Source: Trichoplax sp. H2
Taxonomy: Eukaryota; Placozoa; Uniplacotomia; Trichoplacea
Assembly: GCA_003344405.1 (NCBI GenBank)
Contig: NOWV01000181.1
Coordinates: 1 to 64,000 of the forward strand
DNA length: 64,000 bases
Direction: 5' to 3'
A program made the translations under genes and the position numbers. Position 1 is the stretch's first letter. Each line of letters opens with the position of its first letter. The notes under the pieces were generated by a model. It ran no database searches. It was not told where the DNA came from and was given only the letters and a program-made list of their open reading frames with translations. This document shows, piece by piece, positions 35,345-46,126 of the stretch.

Positions 35345-35640
35345 ATAGGAATCTTTTCAAATTGCACCTTTACATAATAAATAATTTATTAGCTTACTTC
35401 TAAGAAGAAACAAAATATACATCGATTAATGGCCGATCATCGTAGTACCTTCCCCAAATTAAAAATCAGAGGTAATAATATAATCGTCACCCGGAAGTGA
35501 AAAATCTTCTAATTAAAGCAGTGTATACCCTATATGGATGTAGGGGTACAATCATTAATTTACATTCTTATTTCAACTTTGAGATTTACAACGTTATCAT
35601 TTTCTATCAAATCTTCTAATATTGGGTTCTCGAGTTTATG
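35345..35640 (+). pseudogene. PARP4 exon 1 and start of intron 1, decayed relic
   Basis: Bases 35345-35471 align with PARP4 copy 2 exon 1 (54659-54787), and the match continues into the intron (CACCCGGAAGT, then a TTATCATTTTC segment) to about 35630. The start codon is ATA instead of ATG, two stop codons follow after nine more codons (IGIFSNCTFT), and small deletions shift the frame. The donor region has also changed. No later PARP4 exons follow. It is a third, dead PARP4 copy of which only the 5' end can be recognised, lying between the two live genes. Confidence 0.82.
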
Positions 35641-37279
35641 TTTCCGTGTAGAAATGACCCATGAATATTTTCATCATTTACGGCATTAAGTTAAAGCACT
35701 AGCTGAAGTAAGAATGGATCACTAGAAGAGATTACCTTATTTCCTCCAGTCTTCATCGGCTACTTGAATCTTTGATCATAACATATTGCAGTAACTTATA
35801 ATTGCTCAATATCAGCGCTATATCTACGCGTCTTAAAATATAAACTATTTTTTTTTTATTGACAATCAACACTAGCATATTAAATTAAAATTATTGCGTG
35901 AAATCATCAACAATCACGCGCACCTTAGAAGAAGAAATTTATTTAGCAGCTGTGTCAGTAATTCTTTTAGGTGCTTTTTTATCTTTATTGTTCCTGATAT
36001 AATTAAATGATTTTCCCCAGGTTAAAATTAGTATTAAAAAGAAATTACTCACTGTTGTAAAGCCCAGTTTTAAAAATATTACAAGTGCATAACTATATCA
36101 TTCTGTGTTTTTTAAACTGACTATGCTTGATTAAAGCTAACATCTGTTACTTTGTAGTCTAATTTTATTAGCTCCACCTCTTACTATATAATATAAAATA
36201 ATTGTGTACGATTTTATTGCCACGGTCCTATGTCGTTTCAATCAAGTTGACATGAGTGTTTCTGATTGGCTGAAAAGGGATTACCGTCACTGTAAAAAAA
36301 GAACTTTTCAGAATTTACCGCAAAAGCGAAGAGTGTACAGAAACTTTACTGTTCAATTACGGGGAAATGCCTTTTTAATCTGAATCATCAGTATGATATC
36401 CAAGCTACTAACAAGGCGAGTCTTGTTTTTTATTACAGATCATTATATAAACAGTACAATCCTTGCAATCTCATCTAGATAACTTTCATAACTACTACAT
36501 TAAGAGTGATTATTATGGTAGGATATTAATGTTACAATACCACGGTGAATACCATTACCACATAATGAAAACCCAAAATATCGCAAATTAATCAATTAAA
36601 TTAATCTATCATTACAGTCACAATTCTGTTTTGTACTGTGTTACACAATATCCAGTATACTGTACTGTAATATACCTTACATTCTTTATATATTATATAT
36701 ATATAATAATTCTACCCTATCTTGTAACAATTTAGAACCTTAAGTTTGCCCAAATTTTGGTTATTTATTAAAAGAATTGTGCTTTACTTCACAATAATTA
36801 GCAAAACACACTTATACATATATTCGTACAGTATAATAATCCTGCTTTTTTTAAAGTTTACGAATATTTTTTATCCTAAATTTTGCAAGGAAAAAATTTA
36901 TATTGAAGTGTAAAAAATGTTAAAGAAAGTACACAGCAAATTATAATAAAAAAAATCGTCGATATAGTACGGAATAAAATAAATGTTTGTCTTTCCAGCG
37001 AACACTATCTTAACTTCAGTTGTCTATAGATTGCATCGTAAGACAAACATACATTTTAAAATCTTGTACTACCTTATCTTTAGTTATCTATTAACTACAT
37101 TATTAATTAATAACAGTTAGTAGGTAAACAGTTAATCGACCGAAGATCAATCGATATTGTGCAGTTTAATTGAATACACTTATTATTGGATTTCTCAAAA
37201 CACATGAAATGTTAAAGCAGGAATTCAGATGAAACTAACAACTACGTTCGGTCGAATATTTTATACATTTTAAACAAAC

Positions 37280-37510
37280 GCATGTCATCTTTACGCTAAC
37301 ACTACTATACGTTTAGCCATTTGTAGACCATATTATAAAACAACCGTCAGTCTTGACGACTAAGACTATTTTCCATTCAGTCGTTCATAAGTCGTCTGTA
37401 AACTTCATTAGAAATAAATGGATATCTTTACGGCTAACACTACCTAATCTTCAGTCGCTTATAGACGGCATTATAAAATGAATGCATATCTTTAACGCTA
37501 ACACTACTTT
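37280..37510 (+). repeat. Degenerate tandem repeat of about 63 bp
   Basis: Units share ATATCTTTA-CG-CTAACACTAC, then a CAGTCG(C/T)T-ATA segment and ATTATAAAA. Clear starts near 37284, 37419 and 37482. A weaker relative (GTCTTTCCAGCGAACACTA) lies near 36990. Confidence 0.55.
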
Positions 37511-37849
37511 TAGTACCTGTTATGGAGCCAAGCTCCAAAATAATAAAGGCCTTGTTAATTAAAATATATAATATAAATTGTTGTTTATACCCCAGTGGTC
37601 TAATAAGCGTTAATGAATACATGTTTATTGATAAGGTTAATGTCTAAGTAATTGAATACTAATACCTAAGTGTAAGGCGTAATTTATACTGAGCCTTGAG
37701 GCTCTAATTGGCACAAATAAATTTATTATTCTTAATTAGCGTTAACTTATACTGATTTATGTTAACTTCTTCTATCTAAATTCCTACACTAAACAGCGTA
37801 ACTAGTTATGTCTAAGATACTAACATATGCACCATCGGCGGAGGCCGAG

Positions 37850-38121
37850 ACTATATAAATTCGAGCACTAAATTAGCTGTTCAGTTCCTTTTAAAACATT
37901 TTTAGATTCACTTAATCATTTTTGCTAGGAGTTTTCTTAGGATATATCTCAATAAAGTAAATTCTTGAAGCCTATTACCCGTTGGTAGCTTATCTGTGTA
38001 GTCGAGAGTTAGTTCAACTACGATAAATCGCCTAAGTCAGTTGGGGACACGCGTAGTCGTGACAACAGCGTTTAAGACCTCTTCGAAAAGGCAATTCGTA
38101 ACAGTGCCATACCTTTACATC
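37850..38121 (+). promoter_or_regulatory. TATA box, AATAAA and terminal inverted repeat; possible LTR remnant
   Basis: TATATAAATTCGAG (about 37853) follows a GC-richer GGCGGAGGCCGAG; CAATAAAG is at about 37951. The segment ends ATTCGTAACA (38093-38102) followed 19 bases later by its reverse complement TGTTACGAAT (38112-38121). TATA then AATAAA then TAACA resembles the 3' half of an LTR, but no matching start or target duplication was found. An isolated promoter is the alternative. Confidence 0.35.
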
Positions 38122-39356
38122 CTGTTACGAATTATAAAATACGAAATAATTGACAAGTAAAGTATGAAAAATGGCTAGATAATAAATCAACTGATAATTA
38201 ACATTATACAAGAACCAAAAAATCTCTTCTTGAGCTGAATTTCGGACATTAGCCACAATTTTATCATAAAAATAAAGCTACGGGTAGGGCAACAAAATCT
38301 GTATTGCTCGCTTTATACAACATGTAAATCACACTAAGAATAATTGCATATTTTATAACTGCTCTCTGGTGATTTGATTAGTCAAAAAAGTTCTTTATAT
38401 CTATAGCGGAACTTCAAAATCGAGGACGAACAACAACACTCGACGGCGCTCTATTAGCACGATACTTAAATTGTTTACAACATACAGATTATAAAATAAG
38501 ATGAAGTAAACTTGCAAAACTAAGTAAGCCTTTTCAAATCTAAGAATCTTCTTCTACTCACTATGTTAACAATAGTATATTTTTGAAAGAGCTTCACTAC
38601 TGTTAGTCAATTGCATAAAAATGATCAAATTTATAGCAATAAGATAAATATTCGGATATTCATATTCTGATCGTTGTTAGTATCAATCAACACGATTGGT
38701 AATTTATTACCTGTTTTGGGTTTGCGACAATGGGACTTTTGGCGAAAATATTTCCAATGCGTTAATAATTTAATAATCAATCGGGATGGAACAATGGAAT
38801 ATTAATATATATTAGAAATTTCTTGTTTTATTCATTATAAGTAATTTCAATAATGGTCTATAATTGGAGGGAGATCAGCCATTTCTTCCTATAACCGACT
38901 TGATAGATCGTATTGTCTTACAATCAATGAATTGGTTGTCAATCACGATCAGTTATGAACAAACTTTTATGATTGAAGTGTAGTTCCCACATGATACAAC
39001 AATTTGCAGAACTTTCAGACGTATTGTTTTGATTCCATATTTAAGTAAACGTATGAAATCATGTCAAGTATCTGATCCTACGGGAGCGGTATGTAATATC
39101 TTTCAAATACAAAAATACACGATTCGAAAATTATTAATTCATTAAATCGCTTAAGGCTATAACTTAAGGCATATCATGATAGTCTGTTCATATCAGCTGG
39201 ACTGTTGGTGCGTTGACGCTGTAACGTTTAGTAAATGCAAGCATCCGTTTCCGTGTACCATCCTTTTATTTGGCAAATAGTCATCAGTAAAGCAGTAATT
39301 AAAAAAATTACAGATAAAATAGACTCTACAGTTCAAGGTAGAAATATTGGAATTAA

Positions 39357-39898
39357 TTGACAAGAAGAGCTTGCAGAATTAGCAATCCATCGATAAAACT
39401 TTTGAAATTGATTCCTCTTTCTTGATTTATTTACCACTAACATCGATATTACGGTATTCATTTATGAAAAATTTAAACATTTTAATAGCAAAAGAGCATA
39501 ACCCTACCAGAAAAGATCAAAATAGCCAAGCAATCGTGTGAAAAACTTAAAATTGATTCTATTTTACGATTAATATTGATGATTGATACTGATATTGATA
39601 ATTCATTAACTGATATTAGACATTGATATTAATTGGCAAGAAGAGCTTGCAAAGTTAGCTATCCATCGCTGCTGGGACTTTCGAAATTGATTCCTCTTTC
39701 CAGATTCCAGCTGTAACTAATATTGATATTGTGTAAGGTATTCATTTCGTAAATTTGGACACTTTATTACCAAAAGAATATAACCTTACAGGAAAAGAGC
39801 GAATATAATCAAACTATCGTATCAAAAACTTAAAATTTGTTCTATTTGGCGGATAAATATAGACGACTGATACTGATTTTGAGAACCCACTCAGAGCA
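39357..39898 (+). promoter_or_regulatory. Duplicated 276-bp upstream module of GPCR copy 1
   Basis: Two tandem units (39357-39632 and 39633-39898) each begin TTG(A/G)CAAGAAGAGCTTGC, pass AATCCATCG or ATCCATCG, GATTCCTCTTTC, AAAAGA(A/G)-TAACC-TAC, and end before a GATTGATACTGAT-type segment. One unit of the same kind precedes GPCR copy 2 (44650-44940). Position directly before both start codons suggests promoter or 5' untranslated sequence. Confidence 0.65.
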
Positions 39899-39918
39899 CA
39901 AAGAATTTGATATATAAA

Positions 39919-41043
39919 ATGAACGCTAGCTTTAATGACTTTATTAACAAGACCCAATCATTTCATAGTAATATTTGGAGCGATATAATTAGACGCACTG
40001 AAATCATGCAGCCGGCTTTGACTGTGATGGCCTGCTTATATATTATGATCATGGTTATAGCTATACCTGGTAATTCATTAATCTTATGGATTACTTTGGC
40101 CAACAGGCGCCTGAGGACACCGACAAACTTAATGGTTTGTAATTTAGCCGTAGCAGGATTGTTGTTAGCAAGCATACAGATACCTTTTAAAATTTTTGAT
40201 CTTTTAAGCCCAATTCAGTCAAGATATTACTATCCGTTTAGCGTTTCTGTATGCAAGATGACTCTAATGATACCTGGAGTATGTGTTACAGCAATATCGT
40301 TTACCTTAATGGCTATTTGCGTCGATCGATATCGTGCGATTGTAACTCCGATCAAATTTAAGTTGATAACCCATCCAGTTAAGGTCGCCATTTTTTTGCC
40401 ATTATGTTGGTTATTTGCTTTCTCGCTTTTGGCGCCTTATGGTGCTTTTGCAACCATTCACCCATGGTTTGAACAACGCCAAGTTTGTGTTGTAAATTGG
40501 ATGACTAACCACCATTTGGATATCATCTTCGTTAAAAATAGAATAGTGTACTTTATACCTTTCTCCAAGATGATCCTCTGGCTATTATTTATTATTCTAG
40601 TCTTTCTTGTGCCAACAATCATTATGACAATGTTATACAGCATTGCCGCTCGAGTGTTGTGGCGTGAAGGGCTAGAAAAGATGCGAATGATGACTTCGAT
40701 GAGTCTAGAATCCAGTTCGATTAGCCGTGAACGATGTGCTAGCTTAAGTTTGGATGAGCATCGATTAAAAGCTCGAAAACGAACTATTAAAATTTTGATA
40801 GCCTGCTTTATCTTGTTTATTGCCAGCAATTTACCGTATTATACTTTGCTCACGTTGTTTGAATTTAAATTAATTCAACTTCCAAATTATTTCGTACGTT
40901 ATGGTCTGATCAATGCATTTGTGCTCTTAAATTATACTTGCATTGCTTATAATGCCATTATTTATGGCTACTTTAATTATAACTTTCGGCGTAATGCTCC
41001 TCGATGGTTTCATTTGAAGAATTATTGTTCACAGTGCAGATGA
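39919..41043 (+). CDS. Class-A rhodopsin-like GPCR, copy 1 (single exon)
   Basis: 374 residues from ATG 39919; the frame is open further upstream only through a TTG, and this ATG matches the start of copy 2. Seven hydrophobic segments with N52 (TM1), NLAVAG (75-80, TM2), C112 and C190 as the likely disulphide pair, D136-R137-Y138 after TM3, P232 in TM5, SNLPYY (303-308) in TM6 and NAIIY (345-349) in TM7, then helix 8 YFNYNFRRN. N-terminal sequons at N2 and N10. Overall closest in feel to peptide-receptor-type GPCRs (NPxIYG-NFR end). The TM2 sodium-site aspartate is G80, the TM6 tryptophan is N304, and the TM7 proline is A346. Ligand unknown; expected in the plasma membrane coupling to G proteins. 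Confidence 0.92.
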   Translation: MNASFNDFINKTQSFHSNIWSDIIRRTEIMQPALTVMACLYIMIMVIAIPGNSLILWITLANRRLRTPTNLMVCNLAVAGLLLASIQIPFKIFDLLSPIQSRYYYPFSVSVCKMTLMIPGVCVTAISFTLMAICVDRYRAIVTPIKFKLITHPVKVAIFLPLCWLFAFSLLAPYGAFATIHPWFEQRQVCVVNWMTNHHLDIIFVKNRIVYFIPFSKMILWLLFIILVFLVPTIIMTMLYSIAARVLWREGLEKMRMMTSMSLESSSISRERCASLSLDEHRLKARKRTIKILIACFILFIASNLPYYTLLTLFEFKLIQLPNYFVRYGLINAFVLLNYTCIAYNAIIYGYFNYNFRRNAPRWFHLKNYCSQCR

Positions 41044-42786
41044 ATTAATGCACAAGAGCCGTGATAGGGATTCTATATTGTGGTAGAATGTCAACAATTT
41101 GCGGTTGATCAAAAACTACAGATAACTGAAAGTATCTAATGCAACTATATTAGATGACTAAAATAAGTAAGAGCTTTTAAATTGGCAGTAATTTGAATTT
41201 CCTTACTCTTTATTGATCTTATGTTTTGGTATTGAAATTGAAATAGAAAGCTAAATCTTATTATACGATTTCAATGATACTACTCTTTCGAACACCACCG
41301 TAACTGTATTATTTAACTAATTGATATCTTTAATTTGGAGATGGTATGTTGATTCAAATAATTGCGACTTAGTAGTTCGTCGATGATGATGACGAAGTGA
41401 AAATAACTTCGAAAATTAACGTAAGAAAGCGTAATTTGGGAATATTGAATTTAGTCAATTGCTTACAGTTAATCAGTGTTGTATAACGAATGTTAATGAC
41501 AATACAAAATGTTTTCAGCTCAGTAAAATAAATTCTCTAGACCTATCTGGAAAATGTCGCTAATTCTACGTGTTTTAATTAAGAGTAGTTTTTGCTTGGT
41601 TGGTAAAGTAAAGTTAGCATTTTATATTCAAAAGAGCAAGAGAAAATCTATGATCATTTGAATAAGTAAGAAATCTGCATACGGTATTAATTCTTAATGT
41701 TTAAACTATCGGAAAGATGAAATTATCTAGTAGGAATAAAAATATCTAATCATTGTATGGAATTCAAAGGAATCTCATTCTTGCATGATAAATTAATGAA
41801 TTGCTGATAGAATTTCCAAAACTTTTTGGTGCATGGCTTTTGAATAATGAAGCGATAATTACTTCTTACACGACTTGATCGGTTGTGAGATTCTAGCCAA
41901 TCTTTCATGGTCGATGGTAGAATGGTTTCGAAAATGTGACAAACAAATTTTAAATATAACAGATAATTAACTGATTTTGTACTAGGAGTTTATCGACTAA
42001 GATACATTTACTCTTGCATTTAAAACTGATTCATAATTTAGTTATGAGTGCACTGATAGAATAATCTATGCCGTCTATGCCACTAAACCGTTAACAGACT
42101 AAATAGTCTGTAGAGCAACAATATTGATTTTAGTTTTTGAAGTAGTTTAAATTTTCTAGTTATAAATTTCCATTTGTAATAACAGTATTAAACGATAGCT
42201 TAGAGAGATTGGAGATATTAATTAATTAACATTTAATGTAACTTACCAGTAAACTATGCTTAAGAATACTGTTTCTTGTTTTAGTTATTGCTAACGTTAA
42301 TACTAAATTTTGGCTACTTAAAAACTAATGAAGTAAATTGTAGATGGTGAAGATTTTCATTTATTATAGCAATAGAAAGAAAATACTGAACGCCAGTTAA
42401 TAATGTAAATAAGTAAGAAAGCACAAATAAAATAAATAGGGTTGAATCAAATTGTCATATAGCATTAATAATCGTTATTAGTGCAAATGATTATACGCGT
42501 ATTTCAATTTAATTTCTTAATTTAATAATTGTATTTAGATCCTTCTTCAATCATGTTAGCAGGTTTTGCTATATTTGTGCAAATACCTCGAGTGCATTAC
42601 CAAGTAGGTAATTAATACCGGTATGTAGTAAAGGAATATTAATTTTGACTGACTGTAGGAATTTCTATGTTTTATGAGCTAACTCTTAACAATTTCAAAA
42701 GTAGACTTAAATTTGAGATTACTCGCTTGCTTACGGTATGTCGGCGATTTGATCATTCAAATTATTTTAATTGATGTACTGCATAA
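41044..42786. other. Intergenic sequence after GPCR copy 1
   Basis: No gene. A block around 41395-41500 (GAAGTGAAAATAACTTCG ... TTACAGTTAATCAG) is weakly similar to sequence near 48815-48905, so the GPCR duplication may have included downstream DNA. Confidence 0.4.
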
Positions 42787-42791
42787 GTTGC

Positions 42792-43421
42792 TGTCACAAA
42801 ACAGCTTTGCAACAAGATAACGCAATGTACGATCAATAAGTCAATTCCTTGAACCACGTATCAAGGAACCATATCTGCACCATCACAAACACTTTTGCTC
42901 TACTAGCAGACTACATAAAGACTTAAACGCCTCGTATTTTACGTTAAACACTAAGTTTGAGAATTCTCTTTATTCCAATATATACTGCATTTATATACTA
43001 TTCCTCAATAGTTCATGAGTCATAGTTAATACAATTAACCTCGGAATCATTTACTGAATTAGATATTAATTTTAGCTACTGCTCCCTTAATGCAGACAAC
43101 AGTATTTACGAACATAGACATGTAATGACTAATACAGAATAGTCAGATTACGATATGTCCTATCACGGAACATTTCCATGATAATTTACAATCTGCCATA
43201 AGTAAATTACAATCACAATGATTCGATCTGTAAGTAGATGATTTGCATTCCCTATTATAACTATTAATTTCAGTATGTGTATAAGTGTCACTGTGATAAA
43301 AAGTCAGTGCTATATTAAAACACAGTATATCCAAATCAGAAGTTAACTAAATAAGGATAGTCTAATAGAATTATCCTAACATAGATATTTCTACTGTAAT
43401 ACAGTATTTAACACTATAACA
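42792..43421 (-). mobile_element. Solo-LTR-like element family B, complete copy
   Basis: 630 bp, reverse complement of the element at 33243-34499. On the plus strand it starts TGTCACAAAACAG and ends AGTGTTATAACA-type sequence (ACTATAACA). Flanked by the five-base direct repeat GTTGC (42787-42791 and 43422-43426). Contains the same TATA and AATAAA on the minus strand (near 43009-43016 and 42970). The 63-codon open frame 43143-43334 inside it is not a gene. Confidence 0.8.
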
Positions 43422-43426
43422 GTTGC

Positions 43427-44649
43427 CAATTAAGATCAGGTGCGAACAGCTTTGTAATTAACTTGTGAAATACAACGATAGACAACGCTGAGATTATGCA
43501 TTGAATAGGCTATATTGTGATAAACTATTTTTCTCAAAAATAGTAAATGAATTATAGTTTACTGTTATGATATATACAAATCACGAGATTCCAAATTTTA
43601 GAAAAATAAGGGCTTTATTGAATCTTTACAAAGATTAACTACACACAGCTCTACTTTAGCCGAATACTACTACTAACGACTTCTAGAACGAACTAACAGA
43701 ATAATCTGAAGTAGCATGCTTTTATACTTTTCGTAGCATTCGTAGCTACAATCTGTATGGCAACCTTTTACCTTATATTACACATAGTTAAATTATTCTT
43801 AGTAAGACTATTCTACTGCGGACCATCATTAATCCAATATGGATACGACTACAGTACTTACGTAGACATTATTTACACCAGCCAAAGTACAATGAATTAA
43901 CCATATCCTAATATATGATTTACAGTTCTATTTTTACCTAAAGCCTAATTAGTAACTCAACACCTCACCGTATATAGTCATGTGTACTCTAGCATAGAGT
44001 CTATACCACTACAGTCTATAGTTATAGCTACCAAATATCTGTTAGGATAAATATCTACCGTATATTAAACTTGGCTAACAGTCTACAATCACAATACTAG
44101 TTACATTACAACTGTAAACTTGGATTCACAACCTATATCTGGTTTATCTTACACTTATTCATATTGTGGCTTCTAATTGAATTATCACAATGTGAATTTT
44201 ATACTGCTAACGCAAGCTATATATAGTATATAACATTAAATAAAAATTTTTATGTTTTATTAACGATAAACAACTTGAATAATAGACCTCCATGTAAAAT
44301 CCATCGTTTATTTGCGTTACCTTTCTATTAAATCTCATTGGTTTAATTGATAAATACGTTGTCAATCACGATAAGGTATGAGCAGCTGGTTTAAATTAAC
44401 TCCCAAAATATGAATATATGTAATTCAGAGATTATAACTCTATAAATGATTTGAAGCTATAAAATAAAGCTAATCACAATTATCTTTTCATATCTGTTTG
44501 GCCACGATACATTGTAATTAAAAGTAGAATCATACGTTTTCGTACAGTGATTATTTTATTATACAGAAACATATTAAGATAAAGAAGACTCTGTTTTGAA
44601 AATTTCGATAGACTGACTCTACGTTTCATAGCAGAGACATTGGTATAAA
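43427..44649. other. Intergenic AT-rich sequence
   Basis: No gene or RNA recognised. GTTGTCAATCACGAT at about 44362 matches 38937 upstream of GPCR copy 1, so homologous 5' flank starts at least here. Confidence 0.45.
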
Positions 44650-44940
44650 CTGACAAGAAGAGCTTACAAAATTAGCAACCCATCACGGAAAATTATTGCA
44701 ATTTATTTCGATTTCTGGACTACTTTTGCGACTTATAATTATATCAATATTGTGAACGGCATCCAGTAGCAAATTTAGATATTTTGTTATCAATAAAGTA
44801 TCGTACCATCTTATCAGAAAAGTGCTAAGGCCAAAATTAACTAATCGTCTTAAAAGCTTGAAATTTATAAAACTTTATGATCAAGACTCATCGTTAATAC
44901 CGATATTGAATATCCATTTAGAACACGAAGACTCTATAAT
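44650..44940 (+). promoter_or_regulatory. Upstream module of GPCR copy 2 (single unit)
   Basis: Begins CTGACAAGAAGAGCTTAC and runs parallel to each of the two units upstream of GPCR copy 1, ending just before the start codon region. Shared only by these two genes in the window. Confidence 0.6.
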
Positions 44941-44989
44941 ATTGAAATTATCTATCATTTAGACAAATATCACTAAGTAAATCATCAAA

Positions 44990-46126
44990 ATGAATAACAG
45001 CATTAATGACTTCGTGAATAACTCTCAGGCAATCATAAATAATATATCCGGTTATATTGAAAGAATTGAAGTTATACGAACAGCTTTGACCATAATAGCC
45101 GTCATATACGTTACGCTAATACTTATAGGTATTCCTGGCAATTTATTAATTATATGGATTACTTTGGCTAACAAGCACTTGCGGATACCGATAAATTTAT
45201 TGGTTTGTAACTTGGCCCTTGCTGGATTGCTAATAGCAAGCTTACGAATTCCAATTACAATTTTCGAACTTTTATTCCCCATTCAATTTGCTAATCACTA
45301 TCCGTTTACTCTTTCAGTCTGCAGATTGTCTGAAATTGTGCCAGGTGCATGTGTCATAACAATATCTCTTACGTTAATGGCTATTTGTATCGATCGATAT
45401 CATTCGATTGTACATCCAACAAAGTACAAACTGAGAATGAATCCAGTTAAGGCCATTATTTTTTTGATATTATGCTGGTTGTTCGCTTTCTCGTTTTGGA
45501 TACCATATGCATTTTTTATTAGGATTGGTAGCTCTACGAGATATCGCTATTGCTACACAATTTGGCCTTCAAGTCCGTTATTGGATGTAAGAATTCCTAA
45601 TTCCGCTTATGGAAATATCATAATACCATACTCAAAAATGATTTATTTGCCACTCTATTTCATTCTGATCTTTCTTATCCCAATTACCATTATGACGACA
45701 TTATATATCATTACTGCTAAAAAATTGTGGCATACAAGGCCTGAACATATGTTAACAACAGCGCTTAATAGTACAAAACCCAATGCGACTACTAGTAAAC
45801 GATCCGATAACATATCTCAGGATGGACATCGACTTCATGCTCGAAAACGGATCGTTAGAATTTTCATAGCTTGCTTTATCTTATTTATTTTCAGCAATCT
45901 GCCATATTACATGATCACAATCTTAATTCAATTTGGATTAATTCCAGTTTGGAGTGGTAACAGTGAATTTGTACTGTATAGAGTTTTTATTCTCTTGAAT
46001 TACTCCTGTGTTGCTTATAATGCCATTATTTATGGCTACTTTAATTACAACTTTAGACGTAAAGCTCCCCGATGGTTACAGTATAAATGTCCGCAATGTA
46101 GATCAGCAAGGCTATCAGCAAAGTAG
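44990..46126 (+). CDS. Class-A rhodopsin-like GPCR, copy 2 (single exon)
   Basis: 378 residues, ATG at 44990. Paralogue of 39919-41043 with the same architecture: N51 in TM1, NLALAG (74-79), C111 and C188, D135-R136-Y137, P231, SNLPYY (302-307) and NAIIY (344-348), ending FNYNFRRKAPRW. Sequons at N2, N10 and N18 before TM1. The same three class-A hallmarks are altered as in copy 1 (G79 for Asp, N303 for Trp, A345 for Pro), so the changes predate the duplication. The second extracellular loop (residues about 178-210) and third intracellular loop differ most from copy 1, which suggests diverged ligand or G-protein choice. AATAAA follows at 46167-46172, 40 bp after the stop. Confidence 0.92.
   Translation: MNNSINDFVNNSQAIINNISGYIERIEVIRTALTIIAVIYVTLILIGIPGNLLIIWITLANKHLRIPINLLVCNLALAGLLIASLRIPITIFELLFPIQFANHYPFTLSVCRLSEIVPGACVITISLTLMAICIDRYHSIVHPTKYKLRMNPVKAIIFLILCWLFAFSFWIPYAFFIRIGSSTRYRYCYTIWPSSPLLDVRIPNSAYGNIIIPYSKMIYLPLYFILIFLIPITIMTTLYIITAKKLWHTRPEHMLTTALNSTKPNATTSKRSDNISQDGHRLHARKRIVRIFIACFILFIFSNLPYYMITILIQFGLIPVWSGNSEFVLYRVFILLNYSCVAYNAIIYGYFNYNFRRKAPRWLQYKCPQCRSARLSAK

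Larger units (their letters stand above)
35641..39356. other. Intergenic AT-rich sequence
   Basis: No gene recognised. Contains the degenerate repeats at 37280-37510, a TATA/AATAAA segment ending in an inverted repeat at about 37850-38121, and a short TA microsatellite near 36690. Confidence 0.45.

Noticed and set aside
39907-39918. Extended start of GPCR copy 1 (and 51860-51865 for the P450)
   Set aside because: These begin with TTG and GTG; in an animal gene the downstream ATG is the sensible start and matches the paralogue or the usual anchor.
43143-43334. 63-codon minus-strand frame near GPCR copy 2
   Set aside because: Lies wholly inside the noncoding family-B LTR.
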